In this document: one piece after another, positions 49,286-62,314 of the stretch
How the letters are laid out: each line of letters opens with the position of its first letter
Position numbering within the stretch: position 1 is the first letter of the stretch
DNA from: Diadema setosum
Taxonomy: Eukaryota > Echinodermata > Echinoidea > Diadematoida > Diadematidae
Assembly (NCBI GenBank): GCA_033980235.1
Contig: CM067075.1
Location: 9,826,608-9,890,607, forward strand
Length of the DNA stretch: 64,000 nt
Direction of reading: 5' to 3'
Position numbers and translations under genes: made by a program
Notes under the pieces: generated by a model
Told to the model about the DNA's origin: nothing
Database searches by the model: none
What the model saw: the letters and a program-made list of their open reading frames with translations, nothing else

Positions 49286-49795
49286 GTGATTATCATATTT
49301 ATTTCACACCTTAACCTAGTATAAAGATTTAAAGAACACATTTTTTAGGGCCCAACTCGTCCTTTTTTTCTTTCTTTCTTTTTGCAGGTAGCCACTATAA
49401 TTTGCATTCTCTGTGATATTCATTCGAAGGCTATCATAACATTGTTAGATCTAGTTACGCGTATCGTTTGCACGCACCTTTATTCCGATGTTTGTAGCCA
49501 GTAGAGGTTTAATGCTGTCGGGATGGTTGAGCATCACCACCGGTTTCCATCCCATCCAGAACACCAGAAGTCTCCGGTACTTGCTCGCTGCTTCTTGCTC
49601 CCACTCAAATCCCGGCTCATTGAACCCCGGGTCGCGGAGGTTGCCATAGAGCCAGTGTGGCTTTGGCCCGGGAAGATGTCGTCGGATATACGCTAGACGG
49701 CGAAGAGTAGTGACCAGTGACAAGAGAAACTGGACAATCTTGAAACCAAAGAAGGAAAAAGCAACAGTCCCCAAAATGGTCGTAGTAAGCGACAT
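40793..49795 (-). CDS. Gene 4: CYP4F-like cytochrome P450, 7 exons, intact (second subgroup)
   Basis: Exons in coding order: 49795-49478, 47200-47060, 45217-45024, 43961-43817, 43247-43155, 42022-41871, 41231-40793 (TAG). They sum to 1482 nt, or 493 aa. Phases and lengths equal gene 1 except that exon 1 is one codon shorter. Seen: anchor from MSLTTTILG, hinge LPGPKPHW, helix C WKRHRTLITPSFHF, I-helix AGTDTTGSA (from residue 304), ExxR (E363-R366), heme loop FSAGARNCLG with Cys443. It groups with gene 5 by shared blocks such as PLLATNIGIK at the end of exon 1, YATEKE/YATEIE in exon 4 and LLLAKDS in exon 5, all unlike genes 1-3. Exon 2 begins SDEY rather than GDEY. Role inferred as for gene 1. 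Introns are long: intron 1 holds an RT fragment and nested MITEs, intron 2 a foldback, and intron 5 a 672-bp TIR element. Confidence 0.92.
41690..41835. repeat. CA, TA and GT microsatellites in gene 4 intron 6
   Basis: CA run, TA run (41719-41750), further TA/CA words and a GT run ending about 35 nt from the exon 6 donor. Confidence 0.9.
42186..42236. repeat. TA then GT microsatellite
   Basis: Abuts the left end of the following 672-bp element. Confidence 0.9.
42237..42908. mobile_element. 672-bp TIR element in gene 4 intron 5
   Basis: Terminal inverted repeats of about 32 bp with one mismatch: gtgacccgctacaacaaaag at the left and its exact inverse at 42889-42908, continuing through gatcc and aaagtcg. 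No frame of note inside; the interior carries ccgcccctagcaacgaggg and two cctggtttctgattgg / ttattggtcag words. The target duplication cannot be read because the left side is a GT tract. Superfamily unknown. Confidence 0.78.
43385..43496. repeat. ATT/ATC trinucleotide repeat in gene 4 intron 4
   Basis: Alternating att, atc and gtt units. The II/YY/MI frames over it on both strands are artefacts. Confidence 0.9.
43711..43732. repeat. C-homopolymer in gene 4 intron 4
   Basis: A run of more than twenty C, about 85 nt from the exon 4 donor; on the transcribed sense strand it is a G-run. Confidence 0.9.
46050..46265. mobile_element. MITE family B, copy 1 (216-bp foldback) in gene 4 intron 2
   Basis: Ends tagttactttcagacggtga and, inverted, tagttacgttcagacggtga. 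The arms continue through aacctcgagga. The centre holds mirrored tcacgaaatcagt / actgatttcgt. Confidence 0.75.
47370..47797 (-). mobile_element. L2/CR1-type LINE reverse transcriptase fragment in gene 4 intron 1
   Basis: The minus strand reads RIKSDILMAMDNQKVTILLL, LDLSSAFDTIDHSRL, then WIKSYLVDRYQQIDIDG, PSGVPQGSRLGPLFFILYTS and, after a frameshift near 47485, GVSCHCYADDTQMYLSLTPD. These are the RT palm motifs A (LDLSSAFDTIDH), B (GVPQGS.LGPLLF) and C (YADD). Truncated at both ends and in the same orientation as the host gene. Confidence 0.85.
47886..47945. repeat. G-run and C-run separated by about 17 nt
   Basis: About fifteen G, then tggaaagggggatt, then about eighteen C: a hairpin-capable and quadruplex-capable stretch. 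Run lengths are unreliable in most sequencing. Confidence 0.8.
48102..48800. mobile_element. MITE family B, copy 2, with a nested MITE
   Basis: Ends tagttacgttcacacgacaa and, inverted, tagttacgttcagacgacaa. Several copies of aacctcgaggtta lie inside. A family A MITE (48313-48698) is inserted in the middle; removing it leaves about 313 bp. Confidence 0.75.
48313..48698. mobile_element. MITE family A, copy 3, nested
   Basis: Starts cttaaagggatcgtatagtt, ends accaatacagtaccatccctttat. Internal palindrome aaagtgtgggacccacactttt. It is the best-preserved of the three copies at its ends. Confidence 0.78.
49237..49287. repeat. GT/TATG microsatellite in gene 4 intron 1
   Basis: Run of GT followed by tatgtatgtatg. 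Confidence 0.9.
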
Positions 49796-50499
49796 TTTGG
49801 CGTCCACGGCCTTTACAAACACGTACCTGGGAGCAACAGAATAAACGAGCGCTTGTTTCGCTTTGCGTTCAATGCGTGGGTACACCGGTATGTGTAATTC
49901 TACTCTATAACCTATACATTATTTGTGTGTGCGTGTTTGTGTGTTTTCCCTTTCTAGCCCGCTCCCTGTGACAATGTTAGTCTGTATGACAAGACCTTGT
50001 TCATGTTCAAAGTCCCTTTTCTTGGCTGTGCAAACAGGAGCAAGCAGGAACTATCCATGCTGGCTTGTGTGCAATATGTAATGTTATTTCGAAGAAAAAA
50101 AAATCACACATCAACCATACATATAGATCTACATGATTGTGCTCTTTGTGCATTCTTCTAACAAGATTGGGCGTCATTTAAATGTTTAAATTCTGTTTAA
50201 CATGACCACATAGCAAACATATTCAGCCTTGTGGGAAATAAGTATTTGCAAGTAAGAACTGTATGTGTGTTTGTGTGTGTGTGTGTGTGTATGTGTGTGT
50301 GCACACTGTTAAAGCTAATGAATAAGATAACATCCCAATCAATAGTTCTGCAAGAAAAGGTTTGAAATGTCTGTGTCCAATGCTGTTCTACATTCTCAAG
50401 ACGTCTGTATTTGGAGGATTTGAAAAGAAGACACACAAAAGTGTCTCTATACCTTGTACCCAGAGTATGTCCTTACAATGTGTTACACCAAAGAGATGA

Positions 50500-50740
50500 C
50501 ATCCGATGTCCCCTACAGGAATTTCATTCAATTTGCAGCCAGTGGATCTCTGGAGGCACTGAGATTGAAGAGAAGGGGGGTGGGGGTGTCTGGTAGACTT
50601 TTAACTCCAGTCTTTTTCATGATAAAGGTTACAGTCCAAAGTGCCCTGCCAGCTGGAGAGATGATTTATCCTTCATATGAGATGATGGGAATTTCCACGG
50701 TCAAAGTTCAGGTTGAGGGTTCAACACGACTCGGAACATT
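50500..50740 (-). promoter_or_regulatory. Upstream block shared by genes 1-4 (gene 4 copy)
   Basis: Contains actccagtctttttcatgat, aaagtgccctgccagctgg, gagatgatttatcc and gttcaggttgagggttcaac, in the same order as the gene 1 block but clearly diverged. Lies about 0.7-0.9 kb from the gene 4 ATG. Confidence 0.35.
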
Positions 50741-50958
50741 TTTTTTTCTTTTTTGCGTATGTGTGTCTGTGTCTGTGTGTCTCAAACAAAACATACAAAG
50801 AGAAGTTATTTAGAAATGCTATTGTGCAAAACGAATAGATGTGCTTAAACAGTATACCTTATAGGTTCTGGACTGGCAACAAATAACATAATAGGAAAAA
50901 GTGACGACAAAATGACTTGTTAGTCTTGCTTACTTGACACTGCCAGTGTTTCATAAAT

Positions 50959-51136
<178 letters not shown>

Positions 51137-51139
51137 ACG

Positions 51140-51235
51140 CTTACACAAAAAGATTACTAAAGGTTCATCAGTGCTTTATTGCTACTCCGAGTTTCACGCA
51201 TCGCTGGCTGGGGATGCGATCATCAGGCAATAGAC
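51140..51235. repeat. Retroposon-like end beside the TA tract
   Basis: aaaggttcatcagtgctttatt, cgagtttcacgcatcgctgg and gatgcgatcatcaggcaat resemble hairpin-bearing LINE/SINE 3' ends (tgatga...gaaac). The family is not fixed. Confidence 0.35.
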
Positions 51236-53159
51236 ATGATAGAGAGCACAACATTTTCCGCTTGGAGGACGTGTATAGTGTTGTGAGTATATTGGTCAAA
51301 GTTGACTTGATTTTACTCTCACGTTTGAAAAAGTGTGAACTAATCTAGAAGTCCTATTCATGTGAGTTAACCTTATTGCCCTCCAAGTTGCAAACAAACG
51401 AGTGGCAGTACATCGTCTAAAGATACCCGTATGACAAGAGGAATAATCAAATCTTGAACTTGTTTTATTTCATGAACAACCTTTGATATCCGTCTTGATC
51501 ACATACATGGGTACATAAGATGATGTTACAAAAAACATACATTCTTCAATCATTCATCATTTACCAGTATTGTTTGAAGCGTGTTAAAAAAATGAAGCTC
51601 AAATTCGTTTCGTCTGTGTGTTTGTTGTTTATCGGTTACAAGATTCAATTGATCCTATGCGTGAGTAGATAATTTGATATACATGTATCTCATGATATAA
51701 TCAACTGCTTTCAGTTCCTGTAGATTTACTCACTTTGCTCATAATAATACTGGTAATGGAGCAATATCAAAATAGTAGGATCCGGAAAAAATGTGAAATT
51801 AATCGGCCCTCACATCAAACCGCCTTGCCTTCTCCATAGCGTGCGTGCGTCTCCTAGGGAAACCCTACCACATGCATCTTGATTTTTATTGTGTAAATAA
51901 AAACATACGCGCGTCACATTTAAAAAAGAAAAAACCATAGTTGACATGTTTAATTTAAAGTGGCTAAATCTCGAGAGCTTCCAGAGGCTCCGTCTCCCGG
52001 ACCCCCAGCAGGGAGACTCTGCACCCGACCTACATTCAAGTTTTACGCTGAAGGAATGTGTTTTGTAAAGCAACCTATGCTTAAGAGTCATGGAAAATTA
52101 CTTCTTCCACCCCCCCCCCCAAAAAAAAGAAAAAAATCTGTACATGCCACTGACCGGGAAAATGTTGATCTTGCCCCCCCCCCCCCCCCCCCCCCACCTG
52201 TTACGTCCCTGAGATCGCTATAATACAGTTTTATTGGGTATGTGGCCGGGGGGGGGGGCTCCTAGAAAAATGGAGAAGTAGCTTTAATTTACAGGGAAAT
52301 TGCGTCAGATGTGGTGACTGTGATACTCGGATGGGCGTCTAGCACACCCCCCCCCCCCCTTTCCCCCGAGCTCTTGTTTTCTTTCTACACCAATTTGTAA
52401 GCGAGCAATAAACAGATAAACTCGGATATAATAAAGCGACAACGAGCAAGTTTGGACTGCAAAAATGCAAAAATTTTCAAACACGCTCGCTCCGTCGCTC
52501 CCACAATAACTCTGTATTTTGTTGACTGTGGTTCCTTACCGGCAATTAGTTTTTCATAACGTAATATCATAATAAATACAACGAAAGTTTTCCCATTACT
52601 AAGGTGTCTCAAAAACACAGAAAAAAAACATATGCGATCACATTCAAACCTACATTGTAAAAGTCTTCAAAAGAACGCATGGTTTGTGGAACCTTCCTCT
52701 AGATGTAAAAGGAAGGAAGAAACTTATTTCAAAAATATAACATTACAGTGACGTTCCTATATTGTGTGGTATATTATTTCACGTTGACAGTTTTTGTTAA
52801 TGGGATTTATATGAATTTTTTCCAGACTGTAAATAATAAGAAATAAGATATGATTGCCAAAAGCGCATTAATTAGATAGACAGCAGATGGGAATTTGGGA
52901 ATTAACGGACGAGGTGACCTCTTAGTTTTACAGAAGAATGATGTAGAACATCTATTTTTGCGTTATTTCTGAAATAAAATTCCGTGTACTTAGCCGAAGC
53001 TCCATTATCATTATAAAAATGAAGGAATGAACAAAGAATAGAGGAACTAGGTTACATTCACACAAACGTAAAGTTAACTCTGTCACTCTTGAAAGATCAG
53101 CGTCCACAGGAATTTAAATCGAATTCTTTCATTAAAAAAGAAAAAAAAAAGTGGTGAAG

Positions 53160-53600
53160 GTGGTCACCCAGGGGATTAGTCAACCTGGGAGTTGTCGTCC
53201 GGGGGAGTGGTCCTCCGGGGGAGTGGTCCTCCGGGGGAGTGGTTCTCCGGGGGAGTGGTCCTCCGGGGGAGTGGTCCTCCGGGAGTGTGGTCCTCCGGGG
53301 GAGTGGTCCTCATGGGGAGTAGTCCTCGGGGGAGTAGTCCCCCGGGGGAGTAGTCCTCGGGGGAGTAGTCCCCCGGGGGAGTAGTCCTCGGGGGAGTAGT
53401 CCCCCGGGAGAGTAGTCCTCCGGGGGAGTAGTCTCCCGGGGGAGTAGTTCCCCGGGGGAGTAGTTCCCCGGGGGAGTTGTCCCCCGGGGGAGACGTCCTC
53501 CGGGGGGCGGAGACATCCTCCGGGGGAGTGGTACTCCGGGGGAGTTGTCAGGTGGGAGTAGTCCCCGGGGGAGGAGTCCTCCGGGGGAGTTGTCCTGATA
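53160..53600. repeat. G-rich minisatellite, 15-16 bp unit
   Basis: About 28 copies of a unit like gtcctccgggggagtg. Higher-order blocks are visible: a gtggtcctccgggg block, then gtagtcctcg alternating with gtagtccccc, then gtagttcccc. All units carry a run of four to six G. The frames through it on both strands (GEW.., PGELLPRE..) are artefacts of the unit. Confidence 0.92.
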
Positions 53601-53789
53601 CGCCCGGGGTCAATTCTTTCATATGGGAGATGGGAGGGAATTAAAGTGCGTACGAGGCTATATAGATGGCAAGGATCTAATCATCCTCAATCTGGGAAGG
53701 CAAGGCAAGTTGTAAGAGCTAGAAAATTGTGGTTTTCGAGGGAGTACGGAGCACGTTGATCCGAAAATGAAATAGCGTCCGTAACGAAC

Positions 53790-53930
53790 CTTCGGAATAA
53801 CGAACCTTATTTCATTTTCGGATTAATGAACATTCGGAATAACAAACCTTATCACATTTTCGGATTAACGAACCTTCGGAATAGCAAACCTTCGGACTAA
53901 AGAACCTTTGGAATAACAACGAACTGTAAC
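53790..53930. repeat. Degenerate tandem array of 'cggaataacgaacctt' words
   Basis: About six units alternating ttcggaataacgaacctt and attttcggattaacgaacc. Related single words occur at 45585-45660 and 59785-59860, so it belongs to a dispersed family. Confidence 0.6.
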
Positions 53931-55968
53931 CGCATGTGCTGTAGAGACACGCAGCATGTTCCCTGTTGCATCTCTGATTATGGTGATATGGTGATACGGA
54001 CAGCATGATGATTGTAAAAAGCATCAAAAGGGGACTGACGCACTTGAATGCGGAGTGTATAGTTGAGGTTCCCCACCTTCCAGACCAAACGTTACTGGGT
54101 ACCTGGGTCAACCGGAGAGTCATGCACTGGGGCCAATCTGCGAGTATCTCATCACTCTCAAAAATCATAGCAACTTGGCGGGCTTTAGCAATGTAAACTG
54201 CCTATCAGATTCTGGGAGATAGAGACAAAAACTGAGGAAGTTACCGCCAGGGCGACCACCGTGAAGGTAGAGGGGGCATGACTTAGCTTATTGTAATGTT
54301 TGTTGGTTTTTTAATCTTTTCATGATGCATGATTCAATTCAATTTAATCTAATTTCCAATAGCACAACCACTTTGCTCAAATAGTTTGCTATTGGTTATG
54401 CACTTGGTTATTTCACCGTTTATATTATGTTCATAAACTATGTATTACACTGACTTTTTTTATTTTGCAATCGCATTTTTGAAGAATTTGTGATATTGGA
54501 AGTAAGATTTCAATTGAATCGAGTTGAAAAAACAACAACAAATCCATTGATATTAACACAAGATATATAAAATACAAAACATATACAACCACGTCTTTTG
54601 AGTGCATCAAATAAAGAACATACTGAACACAGATATTAATAGTCATATTTTGGTGTAAAGATGTCTCAACGAAGTAGCAGAAATAATAATAATGATGGGG
54701 TCTACATAAAAGCTAGTTTGTTAAACTATAGGTCAAAGATGAACTCTTAAAGATGAATAGTAATATCGACAATGGTTCTTTATCTTAGTAAGAAATACAA
54801 AAAGATCGAACAAAACAACATTAGTGATGACTCTCTACAGAATCATTATTTTCAATTTTACCGTTCAGCAATATGCATCATGCTTGCTCTGATTACAACC
54901 TTTCCAATATGCTTGGAATTAAATTCTACAGTAGGTTTCTCTACTTGAATGAAATTTCTTCAGAGGGAAGGGTTAGCTCAGTCAAAGTAAATTATTCTGG
55001 CATCATAAGATTAAAAAGTGTGGTATATTTTTTCCTGCGTGATACAATTACGGTTGTTATGGACAACAAATTTGATATTCTTTATACGCACAAATCTCAC
55101 GAGGAAAATTTTGAGACTCCCAACACAATCACCTTATGTAAAACGCGTTGTTGATTTGATCGATACACTTTTTGACTGTTTGATTTCCTTTCTGCATTTC
55201 TCTTTCATACATTACGTAACACCATATCATTTGAACAAAGTTATTGAGTGTAGTATTGCTTAAATCTAACAGCTGAAAAAGGCAACTGATTAACTAAAAT
55301 GTACGACATTATTTCATGATAATACAAAACAAAGACCAGCAGGTGTGTTATATGAAAACTGAAGAATTACACTTACCGTTCAAATGAAAAATCATAAGCA
55401 ACTCCAAATACAACAGAAATACAGGCGACAATCGTCATAAGCAAAGACTTCACGAGAATAATGTCCTCATTAATGATTGTCTGTACAGTTCAACCAGGGC
55501 CCCATTGCTAGAAACTTTGCGTTTAAACGCAACTTGCAACTGATTGTCACTGGCCAATCAAAATCATTGTTGCATGCATGTCTTCTTAATAGGGCAGACC
55601 CTGAGCCAATCAGAATGGTTGTTTCAAAATTAGCAAAAGATACTCAAGTCACCACTACTCACTTAGTGGAGGAAAAAATGGGGGGAAAAGAGGTGCATCG
55701 TGCAAAAAAGTTTGTGTGGAGATCACTTGTGTGCATACGATAACTATGATGAATGTGTAATCTATGTTCACATTTGTGGCGTACATTCAGATCGGGGCCC
55801 TCTCTTGAATGAAAGGAGTGAATTAAACGGGAGAAAGGGGTGACTAGTTAACACGTTAACCACTGTTAACGACATGTTCTAAAGGTCGTTAAGTCGCAAC
55901 ACCGAACTCTGCCTTGTTTCTTTGACTGTCTAATTTTCACCAAAGTCATTTTGACGTTGAGTTTTTCT

Positions 55969-55974
55969 TTTATT
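55969..55974 (-). promoter_or_regulatory. Candidate polyadenylation signal of gene 5
   Basis: AATAAA on the minus strand, about 70 nt downstream of the gene 5 stop codon. Spacing fits a short 3' UTR. It is only a hexamer match in AT-rich DNA. Confidence 0.35.
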
Positions 55975-56043
55975 CTGTCACTGAACTTTGATTCTGTTGA
56001 ACTGTATACTGCAGGCTCTGACGCAATGTCACGAAAGCACGGT

Positions 56044-56956
56044 CTAACGGTGACTAAACTTGAGAAGGATTTCGTTGTCTGGCTTGGTTACAATCTGGAA
56101 GACGGGGCGGGCTCCCTTCACTTGGCTGACGCTGAACCTGCGAAAGATCCGTGCCGCAGCGCTCCGTAATTCGTCCATGGCGAATTGTTGCCCGAGGCAG
56201 TTGCGAGCTCCAGCCGAGAAGGGGACGAAAGCGAAGGGGTCTCGCTCCTCGACGTTGGCCCTCTCGAAGCGTTCAGGTTTGAAGTCCATATGGTCGTCAC
56301 CCCACACATCCGGGTTGTGGTGGACCTGGTAGTTGTTCACCATTACGTTGGTTCCCGCGGGAACGGTGAATCCATTCACCTTCAGCGATTCCCTCAACAC
56401 GCGAAATGGTGGGACATTTACGTACAGGCGCATCGATTCCCTGAGACACTGCGTGGTGTAAGTTAGTTTCTTCAGATCTTCGCTGAAAACGAAAACAAAA
56501 CACGACCCCGAACAATTACGGTATTTTACCAAACATAATTTAATTCACAATCATATGACGTAATGCCAGTTTGTAAAGATCGTTTAATTTACAGTATGTA
56601 AATGTTCAATATTTATCATATGACTTCCTTTGCTCACTGTGTTGTAGGAACCAATTATTATAGGGGGAGTCAACAAAAGTTGACTCTCGGAAAATTGTCA
56701 TTTTACTTAAATAAAAACAGCAATGAACGAAAGAGTACTTTGTCTTGGAAGAAGTGTGTTTTTCCGAATCATTGATATCACTTTTGTGTTGTATGTACTG
56801 TTACACTCGGATGACCCTGCAGGAAGCATTGTTTGCGAAGGTGCAAAAATCGACTTCCGCAAAAGTATAAACTGAGAGAATTAGTTTAATGTATCTATTG
56901 AGATGCATTACATATATCATTGCTATGTGTGCGTTAGTGTGTATGTCCAGAGTATG

Positions 56957-56988
<32 letters not shown>

Positions 56989-59956
56989 ACAAGTATGCAT
57001 TATTAATATGCGACTTTGCTTCTGGAAAAAAAAAATCATATGCAATGCATCTCATGTGATACATTAATACAGTCTGTCACTTTACTTTTGCCAAAGTTGA
57101 TTTTTGCACTCTCGCAAACAATGCCACCTGGTCATCCAAGCGTGAACATTATTATACAACACAAAAATGATACCAAATGATTCGGGATAGAACACTTTTT
57201 TCAAAACGTGAATGATATCCTTCGTTCATAGACGATCTTTAAAATGAATTGCAATTTTCTTACTTTATCTTTATTTTCCTCAACCTGTTTATTGGTATCA
57301 TCCCGACAGGTTAACCCATAATATTTAATCGACACTCGTATCAATTCATTTACTGACAAATTTTTGGAATAGATGTATGCAATGGTATACGAATACATTT
57401 GGACGTGTTTGTGTGTATCTATCACAATCGCGCATGCAGCGAGATCAGTAATGCTGTAAACTCTTATATGAACATACTATCGAACGGTGTCGTCATCTCG
57501 TCCTGTGAACAGTGTGTCGACCTCCTCCTGAACTCGGGCCTGTTCCTCGGGATGCTGGGCCAAGGTGTACAGTAACCATGTGAGGGCGCTTGCGGTGGTG
57601 TCAGTACCGGCGAATATGAACATATTTACCTTTAATGTCATCAGAACGGAAAATTAACCATGAAAGTTAAATGACGAATAGACTTTCATATACGTCAAAG
57701 TATTGTCTCCACGCTAAAATCGGGAACTGACGCAGAATCACGATTACTACCTATATGATTCATATCACTGGTAAATATCATAAAGCATCATTTTTTCCAC
57801 ATCTTTATCATGAAGTTAAGCATTTCCAAGGACATCTTTCACAAGTAACTTCTTATCGCGAAATAAACATTTTCAAGGACGTCTTTCACAAAATAATCTA
57901 CTTTTCCTAAGAATGATGATCTTTTACCAAAGTCTGATCTAGGCTCGATGGGTTCGAAAGCTTTTAATGTCATCATTGAATAAAGATTTAATCTGAATAT
58001 CAGGTGATTTAAAAGCAAACAAAGACATAAAACAACATGACAAAAGAACTGAAAAAAGTACCTCATCACGTATTTCCTTCTCAGTCAGTCCGTTGCCATT
58101 CGAATCTTTTGCTAGCAGCAATGTGTCCAGAAAATCCTTCGCTTTCTTCTCAGGCTTCAAAAACAAAGAACAGCATAAAGTACAATGCACAATTATTGTG
58201 ATTTGCTATTTCACTGGCTTACAGCTGGAAACGGCAGACCTAAGTTTAGTCACGGACAGTGGCTTGACCGAGTCTTCATCCAGCTGTATTTTTTCAAAAT
58301 TTTCCTGTGTGATACTACAATCTTTCTGCATTGCTCACATAATTCCATGTTTTGGGGAATTCCCCATTGAACCCTCTATACCCCATCAGTCCCTCAAAAT
58401 ACCAGTGAAATCGTTTAACTCTCATGTGGTTTATGGAAATGATCGAGTTAATACATTCTTGATCCCTGGGGTTACCTCTATTTCCGTGGCATATCTACGT
58501 CGCCGCTCTTCGACAATCTTATCGTGTACGCCATGTACGTACGAATAACTCTCCTTCCACTCGCGGTACTTGGATGATAACCGGAAGGTAAAGTCGTAGA
58601 ACATCAAAGGGTTGAACATTCTGTTGAAGAAAATTTAGAGACAAACATGCGGGGGTTAATCCTTAACATTTATACATCAATTTTTTGTTGCCTTTCACCA
58701 TTGTTTACTAAAATTTCTTCCACATGTCTGTGGATTATTGCGTTATTATGATAATTATGGTAATAATGATATACAGTCTCGTGACGTTGGCAGAAACCAT
58801 GTGGAAATCGCTTCCATTGCAGTATATTCATTTATTTTCTTCTCTTCTTTAATCTGTACTAACATGAATAATATCAAAGTGTTCCTTCCACAAAACATAA
58901 CTTAAAAGAATTACAAATGCTCTTGAGTACATATTCGTTTACTGCAAATTGAAAATCGCAAATGCTTATGGAGCGTTCATGGAGCGTTGTACATTTTCCT
59001 CAAAGCTGTGTTCAATCGCAATCCTAATTTGCGGGATTTTTCTATTTGTTTGTTTTGTTTGCTCTTTTAACACGATATCATCGCATGATATAGCTAATGC
59101 CAGCGTGCTGGCGAGGAGATTACACACTGATTGTAGAGTTTTAGATGATGTCGAACTACCTGTAGGCGCAGATATTCGTCAGTTTCTCAAAGACCTCCAC
59201 TTCACGTGACTCCTTTTGCTGGCAATGTGATTGGTGGGAAAATGCACAGCGGAGTATGACGTCATGTGATAGCAGTGACATGGTTTCATGTGTTTTGACT
59301 GGTTCTCCTTCGTCTGCAGCAACGTGAAGTTTGTCAATCAGGACATCCAATGCCTAGATTAAAGGAACAATTCAGGCAGAGACAGCTTTTTTTTAATATC
59401 AAAAAAGACCTTTCAAAACAAACAAAAGAGACGACAAACCCAAATTACCTTTAAGAAAATGATTAGTCATAAAATAGTCACATCGGAATTCCAAGGATAC
59501 ATTGGGGTTAAGTGTCAATATAAGAAGTGTGCTAAATCTATAGTTTTAAGAGATTGAATATAGGAAACAAATGAGTTACAGAGGATCTATATGCTGAACA
59601 ATTTTTCTTTATGTCAATCTTATACAATTGGCACCATTATGTTATGATTATTCAAAAACAGATTAGAAATAAACAAGCAACCAATAAATATGACTTTACA
59701 CGCACACGCAAAATTAAGGAATTACATTGAATAAGTCACGAAATACTTTGAAGTAAACACATTAAATTTCAGTTCCAGTTTCTTATTCCGAAGGTTTGTT
59801 ATTTAGTTAAAGTCCAAGGTCCGTTAATCAAAAAATGAACATAATCGGGTTCATCATTCCGCACGATCCGCAATATTTTCAATCATGCCATAAAGATAGC
59901 TTGAGTGAAGAAATACTTGGATAAAGAAATTACAGAAGACACATTCATTCATTCAT

Positions 59957-59992
<36 letters not shown>

Positions 59993-62260
59993 TCCTTCAT
60001 TCAACAAAGGGAATTCAATTCAATTCAATTCAAAGGGTCATTCAACAAGGGAAGACCCATTCTGCATAAAGCTGTTTTTCAAAGGGTCCGTGCATAAAAT
60101 TCATAACAATTTACAATTTAAAAGTACAGACGAATAAAACAAATCATTCAGTACGTCGAAACAGAAGATATGTGAGAAATGTGAAAGAGCAGAAATATAA
60201 AGATGGAAAGTCTCCCTAACAACTCATCTGAAAAACAAGGGAGGTCATATTTTTATCAGGACATTTAATTTTTAATGAAAGCATAAATTCGTTTTGAAAC
60301 TATATGTCCTTATTGTGTGGTGTCATAAAAATTCGTAACATTCATTTAAATTTTAGCACATTGTTTCACACAAAGGTCATATTAAAGTATGCGTTGTCAT
60401 ATAATTTCTATGTTTTGATTGTGACCTCCCCGTTCTTATTAGGAATCAAATTTAAGCCGCAGTGGAGATGTTATTTACCCTAACGGTTCTTCTGTATTTT
60501 TTTTTATATCAATTTTCAAAATAGATGATAATCCATACCATTTTCAGCAAATCAAATGTTTAAGATCAAAAAGAAAAAGACTCCGAGTTTACTACCCATA
60601 ATCATTAAAAAAAGAGATACATACTAACACACACACACACACACACATACACACACACACAACAAACAAACAAACAGACTCGCAGAGAGAGAGAGAGAGA
60701 CTATCAAGTAAAGTAGGAAACTGGTCTATTGAAACCGCAATATTTTGTGGTATGTAAATTTCGTTTTGCGTTAATGTACAAATCATTAATACAGAATAGA
60801 ATTCAGAATTTTCACGTTAGGATCGTTCATCAAAAAGTCGCTACTTAGCACTATCTGCAAGTATAAAATAGGCGTAAGTTACTAGTCAAGTTGTAACTTT
60901 TGTGAAACTCATCTACAAGCGTTGATATATTTATTGTATTTTGAAATGACGTCAACAGTTTAGAACGCAATGTTTTCTGGAATCCAAGCGAGAAATTTCG
61001 CCATTTTAATTTTACAGATGAGGACATGCCATAATTCTGTTTTTGTTTTCAACGTATACACGTTGACCATCAGAAAGGACATTTCATATATTTTTTTTTT
61101 TTCATTGCGCAATTGTATTCAGGCAAATCAAGGACAACATTCGTACTAAAAAGATGTTTTTTTCTCTTCAATGAAGCATTTAAAAACAATAGAACGTGTC
61201 ATAGCTTTGAAAAAGAATCCCCCAAAAAATTTCACGAGAGCATAACGCAAGCTCTTATTTGAAGATTCTATTACTAATACATTTTATAGATTATTCATTT
61301 TTATGTATTAGCTTTTCATTATTTTATGCATGTATGTATCATTTGAAGCAATACGTTTATTATGGAAACGAACTCTGAAAAAAAGAAGAAGAAGAAGGAA
61401 AGGTTGAACAATTTGCAAAAGACCACCTACTTCGTTCATAACCACCAGGTATTGTTTCAAGACCTGAAAGTGAAATGATGGCGTAATAAGAGAGCGATGG
61501 CGCTTCCAAATAGCGCCCTCTAAAGTTCCCAGTCCCTCAGTCCAGTCCTTGAAAACCCGATATTCGTCACCCTGATTCACAGAGAGAGAAAGGGGAGTTA
61601 TGTGTTTGATGATTAATAGTTCCGTAATCGTGATGGAAACAGTAACAATAACAATGATAATAATGATGATGATGATGATGATAATGATGATAAAAAATAA
61701 TGATGATAATAATAGTAATGATAACGATAATAACAATAATATTAACAATCATAAAATGTCACAATGATACTAATAATGATTGTGATTCTGATGAACTCCT
61801 GCGCGTATACAAGAGATATATTGTATGACAAGTAGAAAAACAATGAACGATTATAGAAAGACTAGACGATTTCTTTAGGTGGGGTCAAACCATTGTATGT
61901 GAAGAAAACATAAAACAAAAAGGCACACCCGTCTACCTGCCTGTTAAAATGTTGGATGTCATGAAAAGAAGGGGGGGGGGAAAGAAAAGCACGCCCGCTA
62001 TCATCATAACTATGCGTCAAGGTAAATAGACCAACAGTCTCCTGGGGTACCTGATGGGGTGCAACATTTTGTTTCTTATCTTCTGTTACATTGACCTTGT
62101 GGAATGCATGAAAACAAAGTCCGCGAACAACTTTGTGCAAGATGTTAAGTCGAGAAGTTGTCCACCGTCGGCACCGAATTGGGCATTATTAAAGTCACAT
62201 TACACTGAACGTTACATTATATAGAAACAAAATAGAAACAAAGCAAATTATATGATATAG

Positions 62261-62314
<54 letters not shown>

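Noticed and set aside
53151..53516. Gly/Pro/Ser-rich frames on both strands, superficially collagen-like
   Set aside because: Produced by the 15-16 bp G-rich minisatellite; no start context, splice signal or flanking coding sequence.
53160..53600. Regular repeats that could suggest a CRISPR array
   Set aside because: The units are directly adjacent with no unique spacers, and the DNA is eukaryotic.
55477..55743. 88-codon plus-strand frame near the gene 5 3' flank
   Set aside because: Overlaps a segment with repeated ccaatca words and shows no recognisable domain; probably chance.
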